In this document: piece after piece, positions 24,660 through 32,216 of the stretch
How the letters are laid out: each line of letters opens with the position of its first letter
Numbering within the stretch: position 1 is the first letter of the stretch
DNA from: an uncultured Eubacteriales bacterium
Lineage (GTDB): Bacteria > Bacillota > Clostridia > Lachnospirales > Lachnospiraceae
DNA length: 37,699 nt
Assembly (NCBI GenBank): GCA_900318405.1
Contig: ONKP01000008.1
Span: forward strand, 1-37,699
Direction of reading: 5' to 3'
Program-made: the position numbers and the translations under genes
Notes under the pieces: model-generated
What the model saw: the letters and a program-made list of their open reading frames with translations, nothing else
What the model was told of the DNA's origin: nothing
The model's database searches: none

Positions 24660-25502
24660 TCACATAACTCTGTCTGCAAGTGTTCGGCAGAGTTCTCTGT
24701 AATCGCTGCAGCTTCCGCTGATCCTGCTCTTCTTATCCATGTACAGAGCGTATAGCGTGATCCTGTCACCGTCGACAACGGCGTGAGCGCCTACCGGCAT
24801 CGAGCAGTCTGCCCGCAGCAATCCGAAGAGATACCTCTCCGGAAGAAAACGCCGCATCGTCTCTTCATCGTTAACAGCTTTCAGCTGTTCCCGCACTTCC
24901 GTGGCATCTGCCCTGCACTCAACGGCGATGATGCCCTGGCCGCACGCCGGCACCATTTCCTCCGGTGTCAGCTTCTTCACCTGAAAAGGTGAGAGATCAA
25001 CACCCAGCCTGTCAATCCCTGCCCCGGCTATGACGATAGCATCATATGCCCCGTCTTCCAGCTTCCTCAGTCTGGTCTCGATGTTTCCTCTGAGTCCACG
25101 GATCTCAGCTTCCGGATACAGGCGTCTGATCTCAGCTTCTCTCCTGGCGCTGCCGGTACCGATCACACGGATCTCACGGTTTCGAATGACAAGCAGGTCT
25201 GCGGAATCTGCCGCAGGCATCACGGCACCTGTCACCAGGCCCTCCCGAAGGTCATAGGGCAGATCCTTTGCGCTGTGCACAGCGATATCCGCCTCCCGGT
25301 CGGCCAGAACCTGCTCAATCTCCCGGATAAAAAGGCCGCTGCCTCCGATATCCTTCAGGGCATGCGTGCTGTCGAGATCGCCTCTGGTACGGATCACGGT
25401 AACCTCCGTGGTCACACCGTTTTTTTTCAATGCCTCTGATACAATTTCATCCTGCCTCAGAGAAAGCCTGCTGCCCCTCGAGGCAATCACCATATGATTC
25501 AT
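24660..25502 (-). CDS. hemC: Hydroxymethylbilane synthase (porphobilinogen deaminase)
   Basis: HemC joins four porphobilinogens into hydroxymethylbilane. The 280-aa protein is a little shorter than the usual 300-313. Domain 1 shows VIASRGSRLSLRQ and SAKDLPYDLREGL (catalytic Asp in KDLP), with SARREAEIRRLYPEAEIRGLRGNIETR later. Domain 3 has LRADCSMPVGAHA, where the Cys attaches the dipyrromethane cofactor. The ATG at 25502 overlaps the stop of the preceding gene as ATGA, with GGAG 7 nt upstream. No hemA, hemL or hemB gene is in the window. Confidence 0.96.
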   Translation of the reverse strand: MNHMVIASRGSRLSLRQDEIVSEALKKNGVTTEVTVIRTRGDLDSTHALKDIGGSGLFIREIEQVLADREADIAVHSAKDLPYDLREGLVTGAVMPAADSADLLVIRNREIRVIGTGSARREAEIRRLYPEAEIRGLRGNIETRLRKLEDGAYDAIVIAGAGIDRLGVDLSPFQVKKLTPEEMVPACGQGIIAVECRADATEVREQLKAVNDEETMRRFLPERYLFGLLRADCSMPVGAHAVVDGDRITLYALYMDKKSRISGSCSDYRELCRTLADRVM

Positions 25503-26170
25503 TGATGTTCTCCGCTGCACTTCTCCGCTTCATCACCAGTCTCCGCGCAGATTTCTGCGATCATCCTCTCTGTCTCTTCAGCCCCCGGCATGCGTTCCGC
25601 GGCGAGAAGTTCCGTCAGAAGCTGCCGGTAGACAGCGGCTCTCTGCCTCTGATCGATATCAGGGTGCTTTCCCGGAAAGGATGCTCTGACTTCCTGCATG
25701 ATGTCAAGTATACCGTCAATATTCTCCGGAATCACCCTTCCGATCTCCCGTTTGAGCCATGCCGCACATGCCGGCGACGCGCCATCCGTTGAGATACTCA
25801 CGGTCAGATGTCCCTTCCTGATAATGGCCGGGAAGAAAAATGTACAGTTTTCCGGCTCATCCACGGAATTGACCGGAATGTGTCTCTGACGGCAAATCTC
25901 ACTGATACGCCCGTTAAGAGCCCTGTCTCCGGTGGCCGCAATGACACAGTCGCAGCCATCCAGATCGCTGTCCAGAAAGGCCCTTCTCACATACTTCAGT
26001 CTGCCCTCGTCAGACAGTTGCAGAACAGATTCCTCTGCCTCCGGCGCAACGACAGTAATCCTGTCTGAAAAAGCAGTGAGGCGGCTGATCTTGCCAGCCG
26101 CCACTCTTCCGCCCCCGATGATCAGGAAGCGTGTATTCGTCACATCCATGTAAAAAGGGAACAGTTTCAA
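25499..26170 (-). CDS. Precorrin-2 dehydrogenase / sirohydrochlorin ferrochelatase (SirC/Met8-like)
   Basis: A 223-aa protein like the N-terminal half of CysG and yeast Met8p. It oxidises precorrin-2 with NAD and may also insert iron to give siroheme. The Rossmann motif RFLIIGGGRVAAGKI is at about 14-28. VDEPENCTFFFPAIIRKG (about 98-115) carries the conserved Asp, and ISTDGASPACAAWLKREI follows. The initiation codon is TTG, overlapping the bioY stop as TTGA, with GGGGGT just upstream. Whether it chelates iron as well as oxidising cannot be settled from sequence; no separate ferrochelatase is in this unit. Confidence 0.92.
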   Translation of the reverse strand: MKLFPFYMDVTNTRFLIIGGGRVAAGKISRLTAFSDRITVVAPEAEESVLQLSDEGRLKYVRRAFLDSDLDGCDCVIAATGDRALNGRISEICRQRHIPVNSVDEPENCTFFFPAIIRKGHLTVSISTDGASPACAAWLKREIGRVIPENIDGILDIMQEVRASFPGKHPDIDQRQRAAVYRQLLTELLAAERMPGAEETERMIAEICAETGDEAEKCSGEHQ

Positions 26171-26766
26171 CGCATACCCCCGTTGATTTTTTCAAGGGCC
26201 GGCGCTACTTTATAAGCCACCAGCGATCCGACGCCTGCGATGATGGCATCGATCCACACCGTACTCAGAAACCACACGGTCATCAGTTCTCTGAATCCAA
26301 TCGGCTGTGCATCCCGGAGAAGCAGACTGCTCATCAGGGCGAAGTAAAGCAGGCCGAACACATAATACGACAGCATGCCGATCTCACCTGAAATGAGGTA
26401 AGCCGTCAGATTCTTTTTCCTGAACCTGTTCTTCAGAAAGCCCGACAGCCAGGCCGCCGAGGCGAAGCCGATGAGAAATCCGTATGTCGGGCGCAGGATA
26501 TAGGCAAAACCGCCTCCGTGCGCATAGACCGGAAGTCCGATCAGGCCCAGCAGAAGATACACAAGCAGGCTGATCAGGCCGTCCCGCGGTCCGATCAGGA
26601 GACCCGTGATCACGGCAAACATGATCTGAAGCGACACCGTGACACCTGTTCCTATCGGAAGCACGATATTGATCCTGGCACCCACGACCATCAGCGCGAC
26701 AAACATGGCACAGTATGTCAGGTCTCTGGTGCCCATTCTGTTTCCTGAAGATTTAGCCGTTTCCAT
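26167..26766 (-). CDS. bioY: BioY-type ECF transporter S-component
   Basis: A 199-aa membrane protein with about six hydrophobic segments. The signature blocks are VSLQIMFAVITGLLIGPRDGL, GLIGLPVYAHGGGFAYIL and PTYGFLIGF, typical of the biotin-binding BioY family. BioY proteins bring in biotin, usually with shared EcfA/A'/T subunits encoded elsewhere; none are here. It is placed between asrC and the SirC-like gene and overlaps the latter by 4 bp, so it is translated within a siroheme/sulfite reductase unit. No biotin gene or BirA site is nearby. Family call is firm; the substrate in this context is open. Confidence 0.88.
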   Translation of the reverse strand: METAKSSGNRMGTRDLTYCAMFVALMVVGARINIVLPIGTGVTVSLQIMFAVITGLLIGPRDGLISLLVYLLLGLIGLPVYAHGGGFAYILRPTYGFLIGFASAAWLSGFLKNRFRKKNLTAYLISGEIGMLSYYVFGLLYFALMSSLLLRDAQPIGFRELMTVWFLSTVWIDAIIAGVGSLVAYKVAPALEKINGGMR

Positions 26767-26800
26767 ATTTTTCCCTGTTCGTACCTGTTACACGGTTGCA

Positions 26801-26854
26801 GCGTACGCCGTTCATCGGCAGCACCGTTTCAACGGATGCCATGACGGCGTACGC
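26801..26854 (-). other. 54-nt hairpin between asrC and bioY
   Basis: An 11-bp perfect stem (GCGTACGCCGT/ACGGCGTACGC) encloses further pairing (CAT-GGCA/TGCC-GATG and CCG/CGG). It lies 35 bp before the bioY start, in the 147-bp gap that is otherwise empty. No T-run follows on the minus strand, so it is not a standard terminator. It could be an mRNA processing or stability element, or an operator. Confidence 0.7.
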
Positions 26855-26913
26855 CACTGTATCACCTGCTGTAATCTGCTGCATAAGCTGCCTTCGGAAC
26901 CGCATACAGCCTC

Positions 26914-27951
26914 TTACACACTAAAATCTGTTACAATCGTTCCGTCCTCATGATATCTCTGATTACCGAAATACTTGTTGTGCGCATACTCAATACCGCT
27001 CCAGTTCAGCGGTGTATACACTTCCGCGATCTCCGGCAGATGGACATCCTTCAGCGCCCAGCGCAGAAACTCCTCTGTTCCTGTCCGGTCGACGATGTAG
27101 CCGATATGTTCCTTGCCGCCCGGAGAATCCGGATTGATATAATGACGGGTGTATTCATAGGTATTCTTAATGATCTGGATCACACTGTCTTCATCCGCCC
27201 ATTTGATAAAATCGACGCCCATCCTCGGATTCTTCTTTCCGGTCCTTCCGAGAAGCGTGATCCGGAAATACTTCTGAGGGCTTCTCGTCCATGCGAGGTT
27301 CGGGCATGCATTGATGCACTCTCCGCATCCGATGCATTTATAGGTATCCCGCTCCGGGCGGAAATGCACCTTTGTCAGCGCATCCACGGATTTGGAGCGG
27401 CAGGCCTTGATGCAGGCACCGCAGCTGACACAGCGCTCCGGATCCAGCTGAGGCTCTGTCATGCCCATAATGCCGATATCACCCATTCTAACCTTCTGGC
27501 AGTCATTCGGGCAGCCGGTCAGAACGATTTTGACATGCAGGTCATTCGGAAAAATAACTTTCTCGATCTTCTGCGCGAGCGCCGTCGTGTCATAGCAGGC
27601 ATACGGGCATACCCGGTTGCCGACGCAGGCAGACACATTTCTCGTTCCTGACGCCGGATATCCCTCTCCGCGTGCCTTACCTGTCTGATTCACACCGGTA
27701 CCGTCGATGATCTCCTGCAGTGCCTGATTGACCTCCGGTATTTTTTCAAAAGGGATACCGGGAATCTCAAAGCCCTGGCGTGCCGTCAGATTGACCGTCC
27801 CATTGCCGTATTTTTCCGCAATTTCCTGAATTTTTCCGAGATACTCCGCTTTCAGCAGACCACCCGGCACACGAACCCTCGAAGATGTTACGCCGCGCAC
27901 CTTGGTGACACGGAAAGCATTCTTTTTTAACTCTTTTGTATTGATATCCAT
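26914..27951 (-). CDS. asrC: Anaerobic sulfite reductase subunit C (siroheme subunit)
   Basis: AsrC is the catalytic subunit of the NADH-dependent dissimilatory-type sulfite reductase that makes sulfide from sulfite. In 345 aa it has the nitrite/sulfite reductase ferredoxin-like half-domain (NGTVNLTARQGFEIPGI) and the coupled siroheme/4Fe-4S ligands CVGNRVC and CPNDC. Two further 4Fe-4S clusters are at CVSCGACIKAC and CIGCGECINAC. The length matches Salmonella AsrC (about 337 aa). The start has GGGGGA 4 nt upstream and follows asrB by 12 bp. The siroheme it needs is made by the genes immediately downstream in the same unit. Confidence 0.96.
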   Translation of the reverse strand: MDINTKELKKNAFRVTKVRGVTSSRVRVPGGLLKAEYLGKIQEIAEKYGNGTVNLTARQGFEIPGIPFEKIPEVNQALQEIIDGTGVNQTGKARGEGYPASGTRNVSACVGNRVCPYACYDTTALAQKIEKVIFPNDLHVKIVLTGCPNDCQKVRMGDIGIMGMTEPQLDPERCVSCGACIKACRSKSVDALTKVHFRPERDTYKCIGCGECINACPNLAWTRSPQKYFRITLLGRTGKKNPRMGVDFIKWADEDSVIQIIKNTYEYTRHYINPDSPGGKEHIGYIVDRTGTEEFLRWALKDVHLPEIAEVYTPLNWSGIEYAHNKYFGNQRYHEDGTIVTDFSV

Positions 27952-27963
27952 GTCATCCCCCTG

Positions 27964-28770
27964 TCAGTCGACCATCGTTTTGCTCTTCACATAAGGGAAC
28001 ACCGGTCCGTCGAGGCATACATATACGTTCCCGATCTTGCAGTGTCCGCATTTGCCAAGTCCGCAGCACATTTTTCTCTCCTGGGACAGCCAGATATTCT
28101 CCTCCGGAATGCCCAGTTTCAGAAGTCCCGCAATCGTAAAGCGCATCATCGGCGGCGGTCCGACGACAATGGCCTTCGTATTGGCCAGATTCTTCGGCGT
28201 CAGTTCCGGAACGACAGCCGTAACAAAGCCCTCGCGATATCCCGGCTGACCTTTCGCGCTGTCAAGCGTCATACGCAGGTCGATATGTTCCTGCCAGTAG
28301 GCCAGATCATCGCGGAAAAGAATGTCATCCGGCGATTTGAAACCAACGATAGCCGTGATGCCGTCTACCATTTCCGGGTGATGTGCGTAATGATCAATGA
28401 CGCCGCGAACCGGTGATACACCGGTGCCGCCCGCGACAACGATCAACTCGCTTCCGTCATAATCGCTGAACTGAAAACCATTGCCATAGGGTCCTCTGAT
28501 CAGAAGATTCTGTCCCTCATAGCGTTCAAAAACTTCATTGGTAACAACGCCTACGCGGCGGATCGTGAAATCGATCGTATCCTCGCCGATACCGCTGACG
28601 GAGATCGGTGCCTCGCCGTACTTCGGCATGGAGATCTCAAAAAACTGTCCCGGCTTTACCTTCTCAGCGGCGCCGTCAAAATGCATGCGGAAAGTATACT
28701 CCGATCTGGTATGCCGGATCACTTTTTCGATCTTCGAAGGAAAGGGAACGTACTTATTTACCGCTTTCAT
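27964..28770 (-). CDS. asrB: Anaerobic sulfite reductase subunit B (flavin/NADH subunit)
   Basis: AsrB passes electrons from NADH through flavin to the complex. The 268-aa protein is a ferredoxin-NADP reductase-like module: FAD-binding barrel (about 1-100, KPGQFFEISMPKYGEAP), nucleotide-binding domain (about 105-225, VVAGGTGVSPVRG, IVVGPPPMM) and a C-terminal 2Fe-2S motif CCGLGKCGHCKIGNVYVC. Its start lies inside asrA (17-bp overlap) with GGAGGT 8 nt upstream, indicating translational coupling. Confidence 0.96.
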   Translation of the reverse strand: MKAVNKYVPFPSKIEKVIRHTRSEYTFRMHFDGAAEKVKPGQFFEISMPKYGEAPISVSGIGEDTIDFTIRRVGVVTNEVFERYEGQNLLIRGPYGNGFQFSDYDGSELIVVAGGTGVSPVRGVIDHYAHHPEMVDGITAIVGFKSPDDILFRDDLAYWQEHIDLRMTLDSAKGQPGYREGFVTAVVPELTPKNLANTKAIVVGPPPMMRFTIAGLLKLGIPEENIWLSQERKMCCGLGKCGHCKIGNVYVCLDGPVFPYVKSKTMVD

Positions 28771-29779
28771 TGTCCGCCACCTCCTTCATGCCTTCTTCCA
28801 GGTGATTGATAATGTTGGAAAAAGAAATATACTCCGGACAGATATCGTCGCATCTGCCGCATCCGACGCACATCTGGTATCCGAATCTCTCCTTAAAATC
28901 CAGAACTTTGTGCAGTGTCTTGAAGCGCATACGCTCCCCGTTTTTCTTCCGGTAGCTTGCGCCGCCGGCCACATCGGTATAGCCGTCGACCATGCACGAA
29001 GCCTGCACGCGGCGTCTCTCGCCCACATTTCCATTCGCATCATAGTAGAGATCCTGCATGGTAAAGCAGGTGCAGGTCGGGCAGACGAAATTGCATCTGC
29101 CGCAGTTGATGCACCGCTTGTCGTACTGGTTCCACATGGAGCTCTTTCCGACCTCAAAGGTCAGATTTTCCGGAACGCTCACCTGTACTTTGTTTTCAGT
29201 TACACGCGCCGGTGTCACATCAGCCTTTTCCGCTCCGACCCCGGCGAAAAATGCATCCCAGTCGTCTCTTCTGAAATCCAGACGGTATTTACCGTCCACG
29301 AGATCAATACTCATGTCATAATCATCGGACGCATTCGTCCCCATGCTCACGCAGAAACCGTTTTCACAGGTATGCGGGCAGCCGATCATGACGAAAGCGA
29401 GGCCATCTCTTTTTCTCTCGTAGTAGTAATCCGGATCGCCGTTTTTCAGATAGATCTGATCCATTCTTCTGACAGCAGCAAGGTCGCAGCTGCGCAGGAA
29501 GACCAGTCTCTTTTTTGCAGGTGCCTGTGCTTCTTCCACATGCGTCTGCGTATAATAAAAAAGTGTCTCAGACGGTGGAAGAACCGTCTCCTTCCACGAG
29601 TAGGCGGACTTTTCATCAAATTCGATCTCGTCCGGTTCCTTTACGACCGCATAGCGGACTGCATCTGTATCAGAAAACCGTCCCCCTCCGTGAAACCTCT
29701 TCGGAGCCCATATATCGTACTCCTTCTCCCAATACGAGAACAGCTTTCCAAACTGCTCCCTGTCTGCAACATAGCCCAC
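28754..29779 (-). CDS. asrA: Anaerobic sulfite reductase subunit A (iron-sulfur subunit)
   Basis: AsrA is the ferredoxin-like electron-transfer subunit. The 341-aa product is close to the 347 aa of Salmonella AsrA. Two C-terminal 4Fe-4S motifs are evident: CINCGRCNFVCPTC and CVGCGRCDDICP. The frame is open to 29866, but the family begins shortly before DREQFGKLFSYWEKEYDIW. A GTG at 29779 has AGGAGG 9 nt upstream, so GTG is the chosen start. It is the first gene of the sulfite reductase/siroheme unit; a possible promoter lies at 29892-29901. Confidence 0.94.
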   Translation of the reverse strand: MGYVADREQFGKLFSYWEKEYDIWAPKRFHGGGRFSDTDAVRYAVVKEPDEIEFDEKSAYSWKETVLPPSETLFYYTQTHVEEAQAPAKKRLVFLRSCDLAAVRRMDQIYLKNGDPDYYYERKRDGLAFVMIGCPHTCENGFCVSMGTNASDDYDMSIDLVDGKYRLDFRRDDWDAFFAGVGAEKADVTPARVTENKVQVSVPENLTFEVGKSSMWNQYDKRCINCGRCNFVCPTCTCFTMQDLYYDANGNVGERRRVQASCMVDGYTDVAGGASYRKKNGERMRFKTLHKVLDFKERFGYQMCVGCGRCDDICPEYISFSNIINHLEEGMKEVADNESGK

Positions 29780-29891
29780 TGCTGTATCCCTCCTGTTCAG
29801 CAAAAATGGCATTAAACAGTGCCACAACCCCATAAAGCCTGCTGCCTGGCTGCTTTCCTGCTTCACAGCTTTTTACGTCAGGCGTCATTTT

Positions 29892-29901
29892 ATTTTACCA
29901 T
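29892..29901 (-). promoter_or_regulatory. Extended -10 promoter, probably for asrABC
   Basis: Minus strand ATGGTAAAAT gives TAAAAT with the extended TG; a good -35 is lacking, which extended -10 promoters tolerate. It lies about 115 bp upstream of the asrA start. The flanking sequence is very AT-rich. Confidence 0.45.
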
Positions 29902-30015
29902 ATTTATCGTATTCTCTGCGATGTATTGTTTATTTTGTTCGTATACTCAGGTGTTATATTTCCAGTTCTTTTCCATGCATACCGGGATGTCTCATGATAA
30001 CCAGACAACTTCTCA

Positions 30016-30055
30016 TCAACAGTGATATACCTGCCGGTTCAATAGTGATATACCT
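30016..30055 (-). repeat. Direct repeat at the 3' end of the MATE gene
   Basis: TCAAYAGTGATATACCT occurs at 30016-30032 and 30039-30055, 16 of 17 bases identical. The second copy encodes the last residues and stop of the MATE gene; the first lies just downstream of it. It appears to be a 23-bp tandem duplication of the gene end. Confidence 0.8.
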
Positions 30056-31394
30056 TCCGATATCGCACCCACATCGCGATCGTGAGGATCAGGCAGAGGC
30101 CGTTGGAGACAACAGCCACCATCCAGAGGCCATTGGCACCGAACAGATACGGGAGCAGATAGATCGCTATCAGCTGGAATCCGATGGACCGTACCACAGA
30201 CAGGAACGCCGATACCGCACCATTGTTCAGTGCCGTAAAGAATCCCGATCCGAAAATATTGAATCCCATGAACAGGAAGGCAATGGAATAGATCCTGAAG
30301 CCATACACAGTCAGCTCCATCAGTCCCGCATCATAGCCCACAAAGATCTTCACGAGCAGGACAGCCAACAGTTCTGCCGCTGCGGTGAGTGCTGCGGACA
30401 CGATGAACATCATCCGGATTGTTTTTTCAAAAATACTGTGCAGCTCATCGCTGTTGCCGGCGCCGTAATGATAGCCGATGACCGGCGCGATGCCCATGGT
30501 ATAGCCGAAGTAGATCCCGACAAAAATAAAGTTGACGTACATGATGACGCCGTAGGCAGCCACACCATCCGTCCCGATGTACTTCATAAGCTGATGATTA
30601 TACAGCATACCGATAATGGATGAGGCGCAGTTGGAAAGGAACTCCGAAGAGCCGTTCGTACAGGTTTTCCACACCGCTCCGACATCCATATGTGTTTTTC
30701 CGAGCCGCAGGATCGTGGAATTCGGCAGCCAGAAGAACACCAGCGGAATCACACCGCCGACAAACTCACTGATGATCGTGGCCACCGCCGCCCCGCCAAG
30801 GCCGAATCCCAGCACGCCGACCAGGAGCCAGTCAAGGACCATATTGGCACAGCCGGCGAGAACCGTAACGAAGAGGCCGAGCTTCGGCCGCTCCGCGGTG
30901 ACCAGAAAGCTCTGGAACAGGTTCTGCAGCATGAAGAATGGTATGCCGAACATGCTCACACGGATGTAGAGGATCGCATAGGGAAGCATCTCATCCGTTG
31001 AGCCGAGTACCCTCGAGATCCAGGGCGCTATGATATAACCGATGAGGCCGAGCACCGCGCCGCACGCGATCAGCAGATACGTGATCAGCGAAAAGATCTC
31101 ATTGGCTTTTTCCCGCTCCCCCATGCCCAGCGTCATGGACACAAGGGCGGTTCCGCCGCTACCGAACATGAATCCGACAGCGGAGAGGATCATGATAAAC
31201 GGCATCACAAGATTCAGTGCCGCAAAAGGCACCGCGCCCACGTAATTGGACACAAAGTATCCGTCCACCATGCCGTAGATGGATGTGAAGATCATCATGA
31301 TAATGGAGGGAAGCGTAAACCGTATCAGTCTCCCGTAGGTAAAATGATCTGACAGCTGAATGGGCTGTTTTTTCATTGCTTTTGTTGCAGACAT
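30039..31394 (-). CDS. MATE family efflux transporter
   Basis: A 451-aa protein with about twelve membrane segments in two MatE repeats (about 20-180 and 235-395), predicted to export cationic drugs or metabolites in exchange for Na+ or H+. Typical sequences are LPSIIMMIFTSIYGMVDGYFV and GSGGTALVSMTLGMGEREKA near the N terminus. YHYGAGNSDELHSIFEKTI is in the second half. The frame is open to 31568, through a repeat array. ATG at 31394 with GAGG 5-6 nt upstream gives the usual MATE length and is chosen. It follows the marR-type gene on the same strand, so it is probably the target of that regulator. Substrate unknown. Confidence 0.92.
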   Translation of the reverse strand: MSATKAMKKQPIQLSDHFTYGRLIRFTLPSIIMMIFTSIYGMVDGYFVSNYVGAVPFAALNLVMPFIMILSAVGFMFGSGGTALVSMTLGMGEREKANEIFSLITYLLIACGAVLGLIGYIIAPWISRVLGSTDEMLPYAILYIRVSMFGIPFFMLQNLFQSFLVTAERPKLGLFVTVLAGCANMVLDWLLVGVLGFGLGGAAVATIISEFVGGVIPLVFFWLPNSTILRLGKTHMDVGAVWKTCTNGSSEFLSNCASSIIGMLYNHQLMKYIGTDGVAAYGVIMYVNFIFVGIYFGYTMGIAPVIGYHYGAGNSDELHSIFEKTIRMMFIVSAALTAAAELLAVLLVKIFVGYDAGLMELTVYGFRIYSIAFLFMGFNIFGSGFFTALNNGAVSAFLSVVRSIGFQLIAIYLLPYLFGANGLWMVAVVSNGLCLILTIAMWVRYRKVYHY

Positions 31395-31539
31395 ACAAAC
31401 CTCATTTCGCTCTCCCGATTTTTTCCGGAGAGATTGTTTCACAATACACTTGTTTTGATTTCCCGGAGATATTTCCCGGAGATGTTTTCCAGAAATATTT
31501 CCTGGAGATATTTCCCGGCAGTTTTCTTTTGGACAGTGC
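31395..31539 (-). other. Linker between marR gene and MATE gene
   Basis: Besides the 13-bp array it contains a 6-bp stem CTCTCC/GGAGAG around an A-rich loop, some 20 bp before the MATE ribosome binding site, and an inverted TTGT-GAA-ACAA. No separate promoter was convincing, so co-transcription with the marR gene is the simplest reading. Confidence 0.45.
31454..31518 (-). repeat. 13-bp tandem repeat, five copies
   Basis: On the minus strand the 65 bp divide cleanly into CCGGGAAATATCT, CCAGGAAATATTT, CTGGAAAACATCT, CCGGGAAATATCT and CCGGGAAATCAAA. Because 13 is not a multiple of three, the array is unlikely to be translated. It is located between the marR stop and the MATE start. Confidence 0.85.
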
Positions 31540-32070
31540 TCAGGTAGCAGACGCATCCCCGCCATCATCCACGCTGCGAATCCGTTTGCTTACAGGCATG
31601 GCATCAACCATGGCCGCCAGGGCATCTCTGTATCGCCGGTTCAGCGCCAGATAGATGCTTTTCTCTTCGTCTGACCAGGTATCGAACAGATGCTCCTCCA
31701 TTTCCATAAACGGATGTATGACCTTGTCGTTGATCTCCTGTCCTTTTTCTGTCAGAACAATCTCACGACGGCGATGATCTTTCTGCCCGAGTGTCAGCCA
31801 GCCGGCCTTCGCCATACGGCTCACAGAGGAGTTGACCGTCTGCTTGCTCATACCCGTGGCGCTGATGATATCCGACTGGGTCAGCCCGTGACCATAGTCA
31901 CAGAGCATATAGAGAATGGACATATCGCTGTCGGCAAAACCCATCTTTGTGCTCGCCCGGTGATAAAGCGCGTTGATCTCATCGCTCAGCCGGTTCAGGC
32001 GGCCGATCGTGGATGCCGGATTCGCAACATCAGTGACACCGTTCAATGTTTGATTCACTGTTTCATTCAC
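31540..32070 (-). CDS. MarR family transcriptional regulator
   Basis: A 176-aa winged-helix regulator. The DNA-binding region (about 55-120) contains LTQSDIISATGMSKQTVNSSVSRMAKAGW (helix-turn-helix) and the wing DHRRREIVLTEKG. Flanking helices form the dimer interface. The likely start is GTG at 32070, with AGGAG 8 nt upstream. The GTG at 32079 overlaps the ribosome binding site. Its promoter carries two 16-bp palindromes, expected to be its own operators, so autorepression and control of the downstream MATE pump are inferred. The inducing ligand is unknown. Confidence 0.93.
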   Translation of the reverse strand: MNETVNQTLNGVTDVANPASTIGRLNRLSDEINALYHRASTKMGFADSDMSILYMLCDYGHGLTQSDIISATGMSKQTVNSSVSRMAKAGWLTLGQKDHRRREIVLTEKGQEINDKVIHPFMEMEEHLFDTWSDEEKSIYLALNRRYRDALAAMVDAMPVSKRIRSVDDGGDASAT

Positions 32071-32108
32071 TGTCTTCACTCCTGTGTCTAAAATTGATAT
32101 CTGGCAAA

Positions 32109-32124
32109 AGTCCGATATCGGACT
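32109..32124. promoter_or_regulatory. MarR operator candidate O1
   Basis: A perfect 16-bp palindrome, AGTCCGATATCGGACT. It lies just downstream of the -10 element of the marR promoter, about where transcription starts. The spacing to O2 is 27 bp centre to centre. Confidence 0.8.
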
Positions 32125-32130
32125 TCATCT

Positions 32131-32159
32131 ATCATAGTCTGATTTCGGACTAATGTCAA
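32131..32159 (-). promoter_or_regulatory. Promoter of the marR-MATE unit
   Basis: Minus strand: TTGACA (32154-32159), a 17-bp spacer, TATGAT (32131-32136). The O2 palindrome fills the spacer and O1 covers the start region, so a bound MarR dimer would block polymerase. Confidence 0.85.
32136..32151. promoter_or_regulatory. MarR operator candidate O2
   Basis: AGTCTGATTTCGGACT, matching O1 at 14 of 16 bases, slightly imperfect as a palindrome. It sits between the -35 and -10 elements of the marR promoter. Confidence 0.75.
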
Positions 32160-32180
32160 CCCCGATATAGAAAATCAGTG

Positions 32181-32209
32181 TTCACATGATGTATTCCGCA
32201 GTGTAAAAT
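32181..32209 (+). promoter_or_regulatory. Promoter of the HAD hydrolase gene, predicting a leaderless mRNA
   Basis: TTCACA (32181-32186), 17-bp spacer, TAAAAT (32204-32209). The expected transcription start, 7-8 bp further on, coincides with the ATG at 32217, and no Shine-Dalgarno sequence precedes that ATG. Confidence 0.6.
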
Positions 32210-32216
32210 AGCAGCC

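Noticed and set aside
24527-24778. N-terminal extension of CobA-HemD overlapping hemC
   Set aside because: The frame is open, but the extension is out of frame inside hemC, has no ribosome binding site and is absent from the family pattern, which begins just before HVYLVGAG.
28538-29815. 425-codon plus-strand frame over asrA/asrB
   Set aside because: Shadow of the sulfite reductase genes; composition and lack of motifs do not support a gene.
31454-31518. Repeat array considered as CRISPR
   Set aside because: Units are 13 bp, directly adjacent and without spacers; no cas genes in the window. The same applies to the other arrays.
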